A stretch of DNA of 56,134 nucleotides from contig JNJD01000002.1 in the NCBI GenBank assembly GCA_000702685.1, positions 1 through 56,134 on the forward strand, written 5' to 3'. Both the position numbers and the translations under genes were made by a program. Source of the stretch: Lachnospiraceae bacterium AC2028 (GTDB taxonomy: Bacteria; Bacillota; Clostridia; Lachnospirales; Lachnospiraceae). Shown here piece after piece: positions 8,125 to 16,743 of the stretch; within the stretch, counting starts at the first letter, position 1, and every line of letters begins with the position of its first letter. A model generated the notes under the pieces. The model saw only the letters and a program-made list of their open reading frames with translations. It was not told the DNA's origin and did no database searches.

Positions 8125-8994
8125 TTGAACGGCTGGCTTATAGTTAATTCATTCGTAAAATGGGACAAGTTCAGTGAGATATATGAGCTTCTCCTTAATG
8201 CGGGCAGAAAAGTCGGAGTAAGTCTTGAGATGAAGACTTCTTCCGATATCTTCTGCAGCGTGCAGAGCGAGTTTTCGGATCTGGAACTTCCCGATTTTGC
8301 GATCTTTTGGGATAAGGACATCCTCCTGGCAAGACGCCTCGAAAAGATGGGCCTCAGGCTCTTCAATTCATCCGAGAGCATCGAAACCTGCGATGATAAG
8401 GGGCAGACTGCGATCGCGCTTCTTGACGGAGGGATCAGGACTCCGAAGACATTCCTTTCCCCCAAGGCATATCCCGCATTCGGATGCACGGACATGGCAT
8501 TCCTCAGAAAAGCCGAGGAAGCACTCGGATATCCCATGGTCATCAAGGAAAACCGCGGCTCTTTCGGTCAGCAGGTTCACCTTGTGAACAATTCCTACGA
8601 GGCGGAAAGGCTGATCGCTTCCTTCAAAGAGCATCCCTTCGTCATGCAGGAATACATCGAGGAATCCGCGGGCAGGGATGTGCGCGTAAATGTTGTCGGA
8701 GGGCGTGTGGTCGCTTCGATGTACAGATACAACGATAATGATTTCCGCTCCAATATCACAAACGGCGGAAGCATGAAAAAGTACGAGGCATCCGAAGCCC
8801 AGGCGAAGATAGCGATAGATGCATGCAAGGCCATAGGTCTCGATTTTGCCGGTGTTGACGTTCTCTTCGGCAAGAACGGTCCCATAATATGCGAGGTCAA
8901 CTCAAATCCCCATTTCAAGACAACTCTTGAATGCACCGGTATCAATATGGCCGAACATATCATTTCCCACATAGCTGAAGTAATGGGTGCGTAA
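8125..8994 (+). CDS. RimK-like ATP-grasp ligase (first of a pair)
   Basis: 289 residues, TTG start at 8125 with AAGGG upstream, only 14 bases after the leuA-araC stop. The family joins a carboxylate to an amine through an acyl phosphate, for example glutamate addition by RimK or CofF. The ATP-grasp core is intact: lysine in YPMVIKENRGSFGQQV, the RDVRVNVVGG strand, FRSNITNGG, and the metal-binding EVNSNP near the C terminus. An N-terminal pre-ATP-grasp part covers about 1-95. The substrates are unknown. It is followed with almost no gap by a second ligase of the same family, and both are probably transcribed from the leuA-araC promoter. Ribosomal protein S6 modification is possible, but rpsF is not nearby. 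Confidence 0.85.
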   Translation: MNGWLIVNSFVKWDKFSEIYELLLNAGRKVGVSLEMKTSSDIFCSVQSEFSDLELPDFAIFWDKDILLARRLEKMGLRLFNSSESIETCDDKGQTAIALLDGGIRTPKTFLSPKAYPAFGCTDMAFLRKAEEALGYPMVIKENRGSFGQQVHLVNNSYEAERLIASFKEHPFVMQEYIEESAGRDVRVNVVGGRVVASMYRYNDNDFRSNITNGGSMKKYEASEAQAKIAIDACKAIGLDFAGVDVLFGKNGPIICEVNSNPHFKTTLECTGINMAEHIISHIAEVMGA

Positions 8995-8995
8995 A

Positions 8996-9823
8996 ATGAA
9001 CAGATATGCGCTCCTTGTCTATGCAATAAAAGATATCGAAAAAAACAGGTGGTTCATCGATCGGCTCACCGCTCTTTTCAGGGAGCGGGGAGTCGATCTT
9101 TTGCTGAAAACCCCGGAGGATTGCAAAGAGACCGAAGATCCCGCGTTTGTCATCAACAGATCGAGAGATCCTTTTGTATCGGAATTTTTCGAGGAAAAAG
9201 GAATACGGAGCTTCAATGATTCCGAAACGGTCCGTATCGGTAACGATAAGCTTGCCGAATACGAGTTTTTTAAAGAGCTCGGCCTTCCCGTGATGGAAAC
9301 GGTGCCCGGGGATACTCCCGCGGATAAGATCCCGTTTTCTTTTCCGGTGATCGTAAAAGAAAGAGCCGGGCACGGGGGAAGCGGGGTTTATAAGGCCGGA
9401 TCCGCCGAAGAACTGGCCGGTATCCTTGAAGGAAAGGATCCGGAGGGTTTCATTTTCCAGGAAATGTGCGACGAGCCCGGTGTCGATGTAAGGCTCTATA
9501 TTCTCGGGGGCAGGGTGGTTGCGGCGATTAAACGGACCTCCGCGGACGACTTCAGGAGTAATTTCAGCCTCGGCGGAAATGCCGAAGCTGTAGAGCCGGA
9601 CGAAGAGATGAAAGCCTTTGTGGATGCAGTCTGCGAAAAGCTTGCGCCCGACTATATCGGTCTCGATCTGATAAGGAATAACGGCGGATGGGTGGTGAAT
9701 GAGATAGAGGATGCGGCGGGGGCGAGGATGCTCTACGCCCGGACCGATCTCGATATCGCGGATGCTTTTGTCGCATATATTTATGAAAAAACTTTCCAAA
9801 ACGCCGAAAATGGGATAAAATAA
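8996..9823 (+). CDS. RimK-like ATP-grasp ligase (second of a pair)
   Basis: 275 residues, ATG one base after the stop of the first ligase, so translation is probably coupled. The core is recognisable: FPVIVKERAGHGGSGV for ATP binding, VDVRLYILGGRVVAAIKR, DDFRSNFSLGG, and IGLDLIRNNGGWVVNEIEDA. The final metal-binding motif reads EIED where the first ligase has EVNSNP, so one ligand position differs (Asp for Asn). The two proteins share domain order but are clearly diverged, which suggests an old duplication with different substrates or sequential additions to one product. The product is not known. A short intergenic region leads to the foldase gene. Confidence 0.82.
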   Translation: MNRYALLVYAIKDIEKNRWFIDRLTALFRERGVDLLLKTPEDCKETEDPAFVINRSRDPFVSEFFEEKGIRSFNDSETVRIGNDKLAEYEFFKELGLPVMETVPGDTPADKIPFSFPVIVKERAGHGGSGVYKAGSAEELAGILEGKDPEGFIFQEMCDEPGVDVRLYILGGRVVAAIKRTSADDFRSNFSLGGNAEAVEPDEEMKAFVDAVCEKLAPDYIGLDLIRNNGGWVVNEIEDAAGARMLYARTDLDIADAFVAYIYEKTFQNAENGIK

Positions 9824-9876
9824 GGCGTTGTGTACGGCGGGAATGATGATCCTGCCGGTATGAAAGGAGACCAGTA

Positions 9877-11403
9877 ATGTCCGAGAACAAAGAAAGTGCA
9901 GAAAAGAAGACAGCAACCGAAACAAAAACTGTCAAGACGCACTATGATATTAAGATGGAGCAGCGTGCAAAGGCTAAGCAGCGCGCTCACAGGGAAGAAT
10001 GGATCTGGAAGACCATCGGACTTGTGATCGCCGCAGCGATCCTTGCGTTCATTCTTTCTTTTCCGATAAGGAATTATATGGCTATTCATGAGACCGTCTG
10101 CACCGTAGGCGGAAGAGGCATCAGCCGTGTTGAGTTTGATTATAACTACAACATGGTCAAGAACGCTTATGTCAAGAATTACAGCTCATACCTTTCTTAT
10201 TACGGAATGGATGTAACCCAGATCGAAGACCAGATGTACGATTCCACTCTTACTTTCAGGGATTACTTCACCAAGGAAGCCGTAGAGCGCATCAAGACCA
10301 CGGTTGCACTTTCCGCGGAGATCGAGAAGGAAGGCTATACCGTAGATATCACCAAGGATTACGAGGATTACATCGATGCCATGAAAGAGGGCGCCAAGGA
10401 AGCCGAGCTCAGCCTCGGAGAGTATTACAAGGAATCCCTCGGCCAGTATGCCACCCAGAGAAGAGTTGAGAAATTCGTAAAGGAATCCTTCGTTGTCGCT
10501 CACTTCTCCGATGATAAGCAGGGAACATTTACGCCCGATGATGCGGCTATCGATGCACGTTATGCCGAAGATGCCGATGATTATGATCTTTTCGATTACT
10601 ACCTGATCAGGGTTGATGCAGAGCTTCCCGATGCTCCCACCGACCTTGCCGATGACGGATCGATCGTAGCCGATGACGGATCCTATGTTCCTTCCGAAGC
10701 GGAGACCGAAGCCGCAATGAAGGAAGCATCCGATAAGGCCAATGAGCTTGAGCCCACAGTATTTGATGACGGTGATGAGCATGTTGCCGAAAGATCCGCA
10801 TCAGTTCCTTACCAGATAAGGAACTGGATCATCGATCCTTCCAGAAAAGAAGGAGATACCACCGTTGTTGAGTCCGACACGACCAACTGCTACTATGTAG
10901 CCGGATTTAAGTCCAGATATAAGGATGTTGACACAACTCTTACCGCAAGGATCATCTCCACTTCCGAAAAGACCGGAGACGAGATCATTGCCGAGTTCAA
11001 CAGCACCGGGGCTACCGAGGATGCATTTACCGCTCTCGTAGATAAATACAGCGATTCCGGAACGGGTAACGGCGGTCTTTACGAGGGACTTATGGGATCT
11101 GAGCTTCCCGGAGATCTCGGAAACTGGATCCTTGATCCTTCCAGGGCACCGGGCGATGTAAATTATTACTTCGATGAAACATCTTCCGAGACTTATGTAC
11201 TTTATTATGTGGGCGTAGGCAAGCCTTCGTGGTATTATACTATTAGAAATCTCATTGAGTCGGAGAGCATGGATTCATATCTTGCCGGACTTGCCGAGAC
11301 GATCACCGTTGACGATCCCAACGGAAATCTCAGATATATCGCTCTCGAGGAAACCGCAGCTATGCTCCAGGATATACAGACCACTTTGCCCGAAGGCGAA
11401 TAA
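9877..11403 (+). CDS. Membrane-anchored SurA/PrsA-type foldase (parvulin-like)
   Basis: 508 residues, AAAGGAGA site before the ATG. A charged cytoplasmic N terminus (about 1-42) precedes one transmembrane helix at about 45-62. The rest would lie outside the membrane. The extracytoplasmic part has a SurA-N-like helical region (about 70-215). It is followed by a segment that resembles degenerate PpiC/parvulin repeats: two related blocks contain RNWIIDPSRKEGD and GNWILDPSRAPGDV. The protein probably helps exported proteins fold, with peptidyl-prolyl isomerase activity possible but not proven because the parvulin catalytic residues are unclear. A strong terminator follows the gene. Confidence 0.78.
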   Translation: MSENKESAEKKTATETKTVKTHYDIKMEQRAKAKQRAHREEWIWKTIGLVIAAAILAFILSFPIRNYMAIHETVCTVGGRGISRVEFDYNYNMVKNAYVKNYSSYLSYYGMDVTQIEDQMYDSTLTFRDYFTKEAVERIKTTVALSAEIEKEGYTVDITKDYEDYIDAMKEGAKEAELSLGEYYKESLGQYATQRRVEKFVKESFVVAHFSDDKQGTFTPDDAAIDARYAEDADDYDLFDYYLIRVDAELPDAPTDLADDGSIVADDGSYVPSEAETEAAMKEASDKANELEPTVFDDGDEHVAERSASVPYQIRNWIIDPSRKEGDTTVVESDTTNCYYVAGFKSRYKDVDTTLTARIISTSEKTGDEIIAEFNSTGATEDAFTALVDKYSDSGTGNGGLYEGLMGSELPGDLGNWILDPSRAPGDVNYYFDETSSETYVLYYVGVGKPSWYYTIRNLIESESMDSYLAGLAETITVDDPNGNLRYIALEETAAMLQDIQTTLPEGE

Positions 11404-11424
11404 TACAGACTGACCTGTAATTTA

Positions 11425-11470
11425 CGGCCGTGAGATCAGAAGGTAACTTCCGCTCACGGCCGGTTTTTTT
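11425..11470 (+). terminator. Strong Rho-independent terminator between foldase and cca
   Basis: A perfect stem CGGCCGTGAG/CTCACGGCCG with an 18-base loop, followed by a run of eight T. The start codon of cca lies only four bases after the T run. Confidence 0.9.
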
Positions 11471-11474
11471 AACC

Positions 11475-12806
11475 ATGGAAATACTCATCCCGAAAGACGC
11501 CAAGTCCATAATCGATAAACTGAGCGAAGCCGGCTACGAAGCATATATCGTGGGCGGCTGTGTCAGGGACTGCCTTCTGGGACTTACTCCCGATGACTGG
11601 GATATAACGACCAATGCACTTCCCGAACAGGTGAAGGAGCTTTTCAGACGTACGATAGATACCGGCATTGAGCACGGAACCGTTACCGTCATGATCGGAA
11701 ACGAAGGCTATGAGGTGACCACGTACCGCAGCGACGGAGCGTATTCGGACGGCAGGCATCCCGACAAGGTGACCTTTGTTCCTTCGTTGGAAGAGGATCT
11801 TAAAAGACGTGATTTTACGATCAACGCAATGGCATATAATGACAGCGAAGGACTTGTCGATCTCTTCGGCGGAAGGGATGATATAGCGTGCAGGACCGTA
11901 AGATGCGTCGGAAATGCCGATGAGAGATTTTCCGAAGATGCACTGCGTATGATGAGAGCGGTGAGATTTGCCGCAAAGCTCGGATACAGCATAGATGAAG
12001 AGGCGCTTTTCTCGATAAAAAAGCTTGCTCCCACGCTTTCGAAGGTATCCGCGGAGAGGATAACCACGGAGCTTACCAAGCTGCTCACATCGGATCATCC
12101 CGAGATGCTTGAAGTGCTTTATGAAACGGGGCTGACGAAGGTGTTTTTCCCCGAACTCGATAAGGCCTATGATACTCCGCAGGTCCATCTTCATCATTGC
12201 TATGATGTCGGAAGACATATCGTGGAATCCGTAAGGGCTTCGAAAAATGACAGGATTGTCAGATTTGCCATGCTTCTCCACGATATAGGAAAGCCCGATA
12301 CCCTTACCGTTGATGATAAGGGCATTACCCATTTTCACGGCCATCCCGAACTGAGCGCCAAAATGGGTGAAGAGATAATGAGAAGATGGAAGCTCGACAA
12401 TGATACCATCTTCCGGGTATGCAGACTGATCAGGCACCACGATATGGGAAAGGGCAAGAACTGCACACCCGCATTTACGAGAAAAGCCGTCTCCGTGATG
12501 GAAGATGATTTTCCCAGGCTCCTTGAAGTCATGAAGGCCGATGTTCTCGCACAGAGCGAGTATCAGAGGCAGGAAAAATTAAGCAACATCGATAATTTCC
12601 GCAAAGAATACGAGCGCATAGTAAGCGAGCACGAATGCTGCAGCCTTAAGGAACTGGCGGTCGGCGGACGCGATCTTATCGAACTGGGGATCAGCCCCGG
12701 TCCGGTTATGGGCGAGATACTCGGAAAGCTTCTTGACAAAGTGATAGAAGATCCCGGTTCCAATACCAGGGATACGCTTTTGTCTCTTGCAAAGGAATAC
12801 ATATGA
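11475..12806 (+). CDS. cca: CCA tRNA nucleotidyltransferase
   Basis: 443 residues from the ATG at 11475. That start is chosen because MEILIPKDAKSIID aligns with the usual start of the family, while the open frame upstream runs into the terminator. The enzyme adds or repairs the 3' CCA of tRNAs, which matters here because the tRNA genes in this window lack an encoded CCA. Motifs: GGCVRD at 27-32, catalytic DWD (D41, D43), RRDFTINAMAYN, and the ERF-SEDALRMMRAVRFA helix. A C-terminal HD domain follows (LLHDIGKPDT, then HHD), making it a class II enzyme with a phosphohydrolase-like tail. No Shine-Dalgarno is visible in the short space after the terminator. The gene overlaps the lipoprotein gene by four bases. 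Confidence 0.93.
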   Translation: MEILIPKDAKSIIDKLSEAGYEAYIVGGCVRDCLLGLTPDDWDITTNALPEQVKELFRRTIDTGIEHGTVTVMIGNEGYEVTTYRSDGAYSDGRHPDKVTFVPSLEEDLKRRDFTINAMAYNDSEGLVDLFGGRDDIACRTVRCVGNADERFSEDALRMMRAVRFAAKLGYSIDEEALFSIKKLAPTLSKVSAERITTELTKLLTSDHPEMLEVLYETGLTKVFFPELDKAYDTPQVHLHHCYDVGRHIVESVRASKNDRIVRFAMLLHDIGKPDTLTVDDKGITHFHGHPELSAKMGEEIMRRWKLDNDTIFRVCRLIRHHDMGKGKNCTPAFTRKAVSVMEDDFPRLLEVMKADVLAQSEYQRQEKLSNIDNFRKEYERIVSEHECCSLKELAVGGRDLIELGISPGPVMGEILGKLLDKVIEDPGSNTRDTLLSLAKEYI

Positions 12807-14215
12807 TCAGCTGGTCGGACATTTACAACTTTATACGAAAGTACTGGGCATACGTGCTGTGCATGGTAATGACGATCACCTGCATATCCGGATGCACGGG
12901 CCCTTTTACGCCCCGACCCGTTTCACAGAATCCGCCCGAGCCTCAGCAGGATACGGGATTTGTCCTTTACGGAACCTACGATTACGATTCCACCGACACG
13001 GCGGTACTCGTCGACAAGAACACCGAAGAGGGCACGCTCACCTTTCTTAACAGGGAAAACCACAGAAGGTACACTCTCGGCTATGACGGGACTACGGGCT
13101 TTTACGACAGATATAACGGTCTTATTTCCTTAAGCCAGATTAATGTCGGTGATATCCTGAACGTAAGGTTTGTAAAGAGCAAAAGACACCTGACACTTGC
13201 GTCACTTTGTCCGGATGCCTGGACAAAACCTTCCACCGATCAGTATGTATTCGACAGTGTGAAGAAAGAGGTTACGATCGGCTCCGACATATACAAGCTT
13301 GCCGATGACTGCTTCTGCTATTCCGGCAAGGAAGAGCTCATGTACCAGGAGCTCAACAGTGTCGATGTGCTCACTTTCCACGGGATAGATTCCACCGTCT
13401 ACAGCATAAACGTGGATAAGGGCCACGGATACCTGAGACTTTCCGGCCATGAATATTTTGTAGGTGGTTGGATCGAAATCGGCACCAAATTCATATGGAA
13501 AGTGACCGATGACATGCTGCTCACGGTTCCCGAGGGAACATACAATGTGGTTGTTTCAGCCGAAGGAACGATGGTTGACAGAAGTGTCACAATTAAGAAG
13601 GGTCTTGAGACGGTACTCGATCTTTCGGACGTTGTTCCCGAGGTTCCCAAGGAGGGGCTGGTTCTCTTTTCACTTAATCCGGCTGACGCAACGCTTTACA
13701 TAGACGGAGAAAAAGCCGACACTTCGGCTGCGATATCACTCACTTACGGACTGCATCAGCTCATGTGCACATGTGAGGGTTATGTGACTCTGACAAGATA
13801 CCTGAGCGTTGGCGAAGAAAATGCCGGTGTCAGCATCACTCTTGAGAAGGAAAAGACCGAGACCAAACCGGACGTCAGCGGAAATACCTCCGTAAGCGGC
13901 AACGGGTCCGATGTCAGCGGCAACTCTTCAACGGGAAGCTCACAGGGGGATGTCAGCGGTAATTCGTCTTCCGAACCTAATGTGACAATGGTGTCATATT
14001 ATAGAGTGTACATAAACGCGCCTGCGGGAGCTGAGTGCTATATCGACGGTAATTACGTGGGAGTGGTTCCCTGCTATTTCAAGAAAACGGAAGGCTCTCA
14101 TGTCGTCACCCTGAGCAGCCCGGGATGCAATACAAGAAGCTATACGATAAGTGTCGATAACGCGCTTTCGGACATGTCTTTTTCGTTCACGGATCTCGAG
14201 CCGAAAAACCCCTGA
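12803..14215 (+). CDS. PEGA-domain lipoprotein
   Basis: 470 residues, overlapping cca by ATGA. An N-terminal signal (hydrophobic about 13-28) leads to the lipobox ISGC, with C31 as the lipidated cysteine, so it is anchored outside the membrane. Residues about 50-250 are a beta-rich region of unknown type. Two PEGA domains follow: about 285-350 (LFSLNPADATLYIDGEKA) and about 395-465 (VYINAPAGAECYIDGNYVG). They are separated by a low-complexity linker that repeats VSGN four times. PEGA domains are common in surface proteins and probably bind cell-wall or glycan partners. Translational coupling to cca appears to be a matter of arrangement, not shared function. Confidence 0.85.
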   Translation: MISWSDIYNFIRKYWAYVLCMVMTITCISGCTGPFTPRPVSQNPPEPQQDTGFVLYGTYDYDSTDTAVLVDKNTEEGTLTFLNRENHRRYTLGYDGTTGFYDRYNGLISLSQINVGDILNVRFVKSKRHLTLASLCPDAWTKPSTDQYVFDSVKKEVTIGSDIYKLADDCFCYSGKEELMYQELNSVDVLTFHGIDSTVYSINVDKGHGYLRLSGHEYFVGGWIEIGTKFIWKVTDDMLLTVPEGTYNVVVSAEGTMVDRSVTIKKGLETVLDLSDVVPEVPKEGLVLFSLNPADATLYIDGEKADTSAAISLTYGLHQLMCTCEGYVTLTRYLSVGEENAGVSITLEKEKTETKPDVSGNTSVSGNGSDVSGNSSTGSSQGDVSGNSSSEPNVTMVSYYRVYINAPAGAECYIDGNYVGVVPCYFKKTEGSHVVTLSSPGCNTRSYTISVDNALSDMSFSFTDLEPKNP

Positions 14216-14240
14216 AACCCAGATTTGTCAAGCGTTTTTT

Positions 14241-14268
14241 GCAAAAATGCCGTTTTTTGCGACTTTTT
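14241..14268 (+). terminator. Weak terminator-like hairpin after the lipoprotein gene
   Basis: GCAAAAA/TTTTTGC hairpin with a T-rich tail. The stem is mostly A-T, so it is weak, but it lies between the lipoprotein stop and the hup promoter. Confidence 0.35.
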
Positions 14269-14289
14269 CGTTGAAACGCCCTATTTTCC

Positions 14290-14318
14290 TTGACAAAGAG
14301 GCATGAACTGTTTATAAA
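14290..14318 (+). promoter_or_regulatory. Strong sigma-A promoter of hup
   Basis: Consensus TTGACA, 17-base spacer, TATAAA. The predicted leader is about 60 bases and ends in an excellent AGGAGG site. This fits the high expression expected for HU. Confidence 0.9.
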
Positions 14319-14384
14319 TTTATTTAGTGGTTTCAAGAAATGAGACCACCCCAAACATTCTTATAAAACAGGAGGAGTAACAAC

Positions 14385-14657
14385 ATGAACAAGACCGAAT
14401 TGGTTGCTGCTATCGCAGATTCTGCTGATCTTACCAAGAAGGACGCTGAGAAGGCAGTTAATTCTTTCACCGAGGTTATCACCAAGGCTCTTAAGAAGGG
14501 TGACAAGGTTCAGCTTGTCGGCTTCGGAACCTTCGAAGTAGTTAAGAGAGCAGCCAGAGAGGGAAGAAATCCTCAGACCGGAAAGGCTATGAAGATCAAG
14601 GCTTCCAAGGCTCCTAAGTTCAAGGCAGGCAAGGCTCTTAAGGACGCTCTTAACTAA
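14385..14657 (+). CDS. hup: HU-type DNA-binding protein
   Basis: 90 residues, the normal length for HU. It starts MNKTELVAAIADSADLTKKD and contains the KVQLVGFGTFEVVKRAAR strand and the GRNPQTGKAMKI beta-arm, the DNA-bending hallmark with the intercalating proline. It packages and bends DNA as a dimer. A consensus promoter, an ideal ribosome binding site and strongly biased codons all point to abundant expression. It has its own terminator and is therefore a single-gene unit ahead of the rqcP-ftsH block. Confidence 0.97.
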   Translation: MNKTELVAAIADSADLTKKDAEKAVNSFTEVITKALKKGDKVQLVGFGTFEVVKRAAREGRNPQTGKAMKIKASKAPKFKAGKALKDALN

Positions 14658-14679
14658 TTTTCATGTTATGAATATCAGC

Positions 14680-14714
14680 GCACCCGTTTGATGAGTCAGG
14701 CGGGTGCACTTTTG
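14680..14714 (+). terminator. Terminator after hup
   Basis: Stem GCACCCG/CGGGTGC with a 14-base loop and a short T run. It lies just upstream of rqcP, so some readthrough into the next genes is possible. Confidence 0.75.
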
Positions 14715-14728
14715 TATCGGTGGTTTGT

Positions 14729-14968
14729 ATGAGACTCGATAAGTATCTCAAGGTATCAAGACTTATTAAGAGAAGGACGGTTGCCAATTCGGCATGCGAT
14801 GCGGGAAGGGTGACCATCAATGACAGACCCGCCAAGGCTTCCGCGGAAGTCAAGGTCGGAGATGTCTTAAGCATATCCTTCGGAAACAGAGAGCTTAAAG
14901 TAAAAGTCACAGATGTCCGCGAAACGGTCAAAAAGGAAGAGGCCGACGCGATGTACGAGGAATTATAA
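14729..14968 (+). CDS. rqcP: S4-domain RNA-binding protein RqcP (YabO)
   Basis: 79 residues forming a single S4 domain: MRLDKYLKVSRLIKRRTVAN, then DAGRVTINDRPAK, then VKVGDVLSISFG. In Bacillus RqcP binds stalled 50S subunits and works with RqcH in C-terminal alanine tailing during ribosome quality control. The short length and the following divIC match the conserved yabO-divIC order, which separates it from Hsp15-type heat-shock proteins. GGTGG lies a few bases before the ATG at 14729. The stop overlaps the next start by one base. Confidence 0.9.
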   Translation: MRLDKYLKVSRLIKRRTVANSACDAGRVTINDRPAKASAEVKVGDVLSISFGNRELKVKVTDVRETVKKEEADAMYEEL

Positions 14969-15306
14969 TGGCAGGAAGGACGGGTTCCGGGAAAAGCGGG
15001 ATAACTGCAATGGAGAAACGCCGCAGAAGAAGCGGTGCTTCGGGTTATATCCTTTTTGCCGCCATCGTATCCCTGATCTCACTGGTAGTTCTTGTGCAGA
15101 TAAGGGATGTAAAGCAGAGACTCAGCGTGTACGAGGAACAGGATCAGGCTCTTGATGAGCAGATCGCAGCGCAGCTCGAACGCGAAGAGGAACTCAATGA
15201 ACTTGAAAAATACGTCCAGACCAAGGCATATGCCGAGGAACAGGCTCATGAAAAACTGGGACTGGTCAACGAGGGCGAGATCATATTTAAACTCGAGGAT
15301 AATTAG
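14968..15306 (+). CDS. divIC: Septum formation initiator family protein (DivIC/FtsB)
   Basis: 112 residues. A basic cytoplasmic N terminus (about 1-26, KRRRRS) precedes one transmembrane helix at about 27-45. A coiled coil follows at about 48-88 (DVKQRLSVYEEQDQALDEQI) and then the short conserved end AHEKLGLVNEGEIIF. This topology is typical of DivIC/FtsB, which bridges FtsL and FtsQ/DivIB in the division complex at midcell. It lies between rqcP and tilS exactly as in other Firmicutes and overlaps the tilS start by one base. Confidence 0.9.
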   Translation: MAGRTGSGKSGITAMEKRRRRSGASGYILFAAIVSLISLVVLVQIRDVKQRLSVYEEQDQALDEQIAAQLEREEELNELEKYVQTKAYAEEQAHEKLGLVNEGEIIFKLEDN

Positions 15307-16742
15307 TGAAAGCCGGAGCGGAAGTCATCTTCAAAGAATATATGGATGACATCCCCGTATCGGATGCAGGAATGCATCTGGTCGTAGGGGTGTCCGGCGG
15401 GGCAGATTCTATCTGCCTTTTATTTTTGTCGCTCGGATATCTCGAAAAATCCGACATCCGTGTCATTCACATCAATCATATGATCCGAGGCGAGGAAGCG
15501 GATGAAGATTCTCTTTTTGTAAAAAAGATCTGTGAAGAGCAGGGCGTTTATTTCAAAGAGATCAGAAAAGACATTCCCGCATATGCCGCAGAAAACGGAT
15601 TTACCGAAGAGGAAGCGGGGAGGAGATTCCGCTACGAATGCTTTGAAGAGGAAGCAAGGCTGTGGGAGACACAGTGTTCATATCCCGAAGGAAGCGTGAA
15701 GATCGCCGTAGCACATCACCTCGAGGATAATGCCGAAACGGTTCTCTTTAATCTTTTCCGCGGAAGCGGGATCAGGGGACTTGCCGGAATAGGTTCCCGG
15801 AGGGGACGCATCATCAGGCCTCTTATAGATATGTCAAGGAAGGACATAGAAGAATACCTGAGCGGAAAAGGGATCTCTTTCCGTACGGACCGTACCAATT
15901 CCGATAATTCCTATGCGAGGAACAGGATCCGCAACATCATTCTTCCCGAAAGCCGCGAGATCTGCAGCCTGGCTCCGGAGCATATTTCGGAAGCAGCGGG
16001 AAGGCTCCGCGAGATCAGCGATTTTCTCGATGACATCGTGAAAGGGGCAAAGACCGCAGCGGTATCATCGGATGCACCCGGAATATACCGCGTGGACAGG
16101 AAGGCATTCGAAACCCTTCCCCATCTTATCGCTTCGATGCTGGTCCTCGATCTTCTCACCGATCTGACACCCGGAAAGAAGGATATAGGGGAGGTTCACG
16201 CCGAGGCAGTTCTTTCCATGATGGAAAAAGGGGCAGGCAGGCATGCCGATCTTCCCTACGGGATCGAGGCCGATGTATCGGGAACAGAGCTTCTTCTGAG
16301 AACAAAGGATGCTGCCGCGAAAAACAGGGCGGATGCGGATGTATTTGCCGCTTCCGTGTATTTCAAGGCATCCGACCTCAGCGAAGAGGACAGAAAATCC
16401 CTTACGGATCCGTCTTATACCGGTGACGGCTACACTAAATATTTCGATTGTGATAAAATAACCTCTATCGCATCCCGTGAGGGTGTTTCGGATCCCCCGT
16501 ATTTCGAGATCAGAAAAAGAAGAGACGGTGATCATATGATGATCACTTCGGGCGGAAAAGCCGCTACCAAGAAGATCGGCGACTATCTTACCGATCTGAA
16601 ACTGCCTCCGGACGAGAAGGAGAAGGTCCTGGTGTGTGCGGTCGGCAGCGAGGTTTTGTGGGTCATAGGACGCAGGATGGCCGATTCCGCCAAGCTTGAT
16701 GACAATACAGTTAACATTTTGAAGCTTGAGGTAAAGGAGTAA
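15306..16742 (+). CDS. tilS: tRNA(Ile)-lysidine synthetase
   Basis: 478 residues, GTG start at 15306 overlapping the divIC stop. It adds lysine to the wobble C34 of tRNA-Ile(CAU), changing both its codon and amino acid identity. It is essential. The N-type PP-loop SGGADS lies at 30-35, with IHINHMIRGEEADEDS and the AHHLEDNAETVLFNL block after it. The C-terminal part contains the substrate-binding region (IRKRRDGDHMMITSGGKAATKKIGDYL). The length is normal for clostridial TilS. hpt begins one base after the stop codon. Confidence 0.95.
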   Translation: MKAGAEVIFKEYMDDIPVSDAGMHLVVGVSGGADSICLLFLSLGYLEKSDIRVIHINHMIRGEEADEDSLFVKKICEEQGVYFKEIRKDIPAYAAENGFTEEEAGRRFRYECFEEEARLWETQCSYPEGSVKIAVAHHLEDNAETVLFNLFRGSGIRGLAGIGSRRGRIIRPLIDMSRKDIEEYLSGKGISFRTDRTNSDNSYARNRIRNIILPESREICSLAPEHISEAAGRLREISDFLDDIVKGAKTAAVSSDAPGIYRVDRKAFETLPHLIASMLVLDLLTDLTPGKKDIGEVHAEAVLSMMEKGAGRHADLPYGIEADVSGTELLLRTKDAAAKNRADADVFAASVYFKASDLSEEDRKSLTDPSYTGDGYTKYFDCDKITSIASREGVSDPPYFEIRKRRDGDHMMITSGGKAATKKIGDYLTDLKLPPDEKEKVLVCAVGSEVLWVIGRRMADSAKLDDNTVNILKLEVKE

Positions 16743-16743
16743 T

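Noticed and set aside
8978-8995. An earlier GTG start (8987) for the second ligase
   Set aside because: The ATG at 8996 follows directly and fits the family start better. The GTG adds only three residues.
11430-11474. A GTG start for cca in the terminator stem
   Set aside because: Homology begins at the ATG at 11475 and the upstream region is an evident terminator hairpin.
13860-13980. Repeated VSGN coding sequence in the PEGA lipoprotein as a possible tandem-repeat or recombination site
   Set aside because: It looks like an ordinary low-complexity linker between domains, and the copies are short and imperfect.
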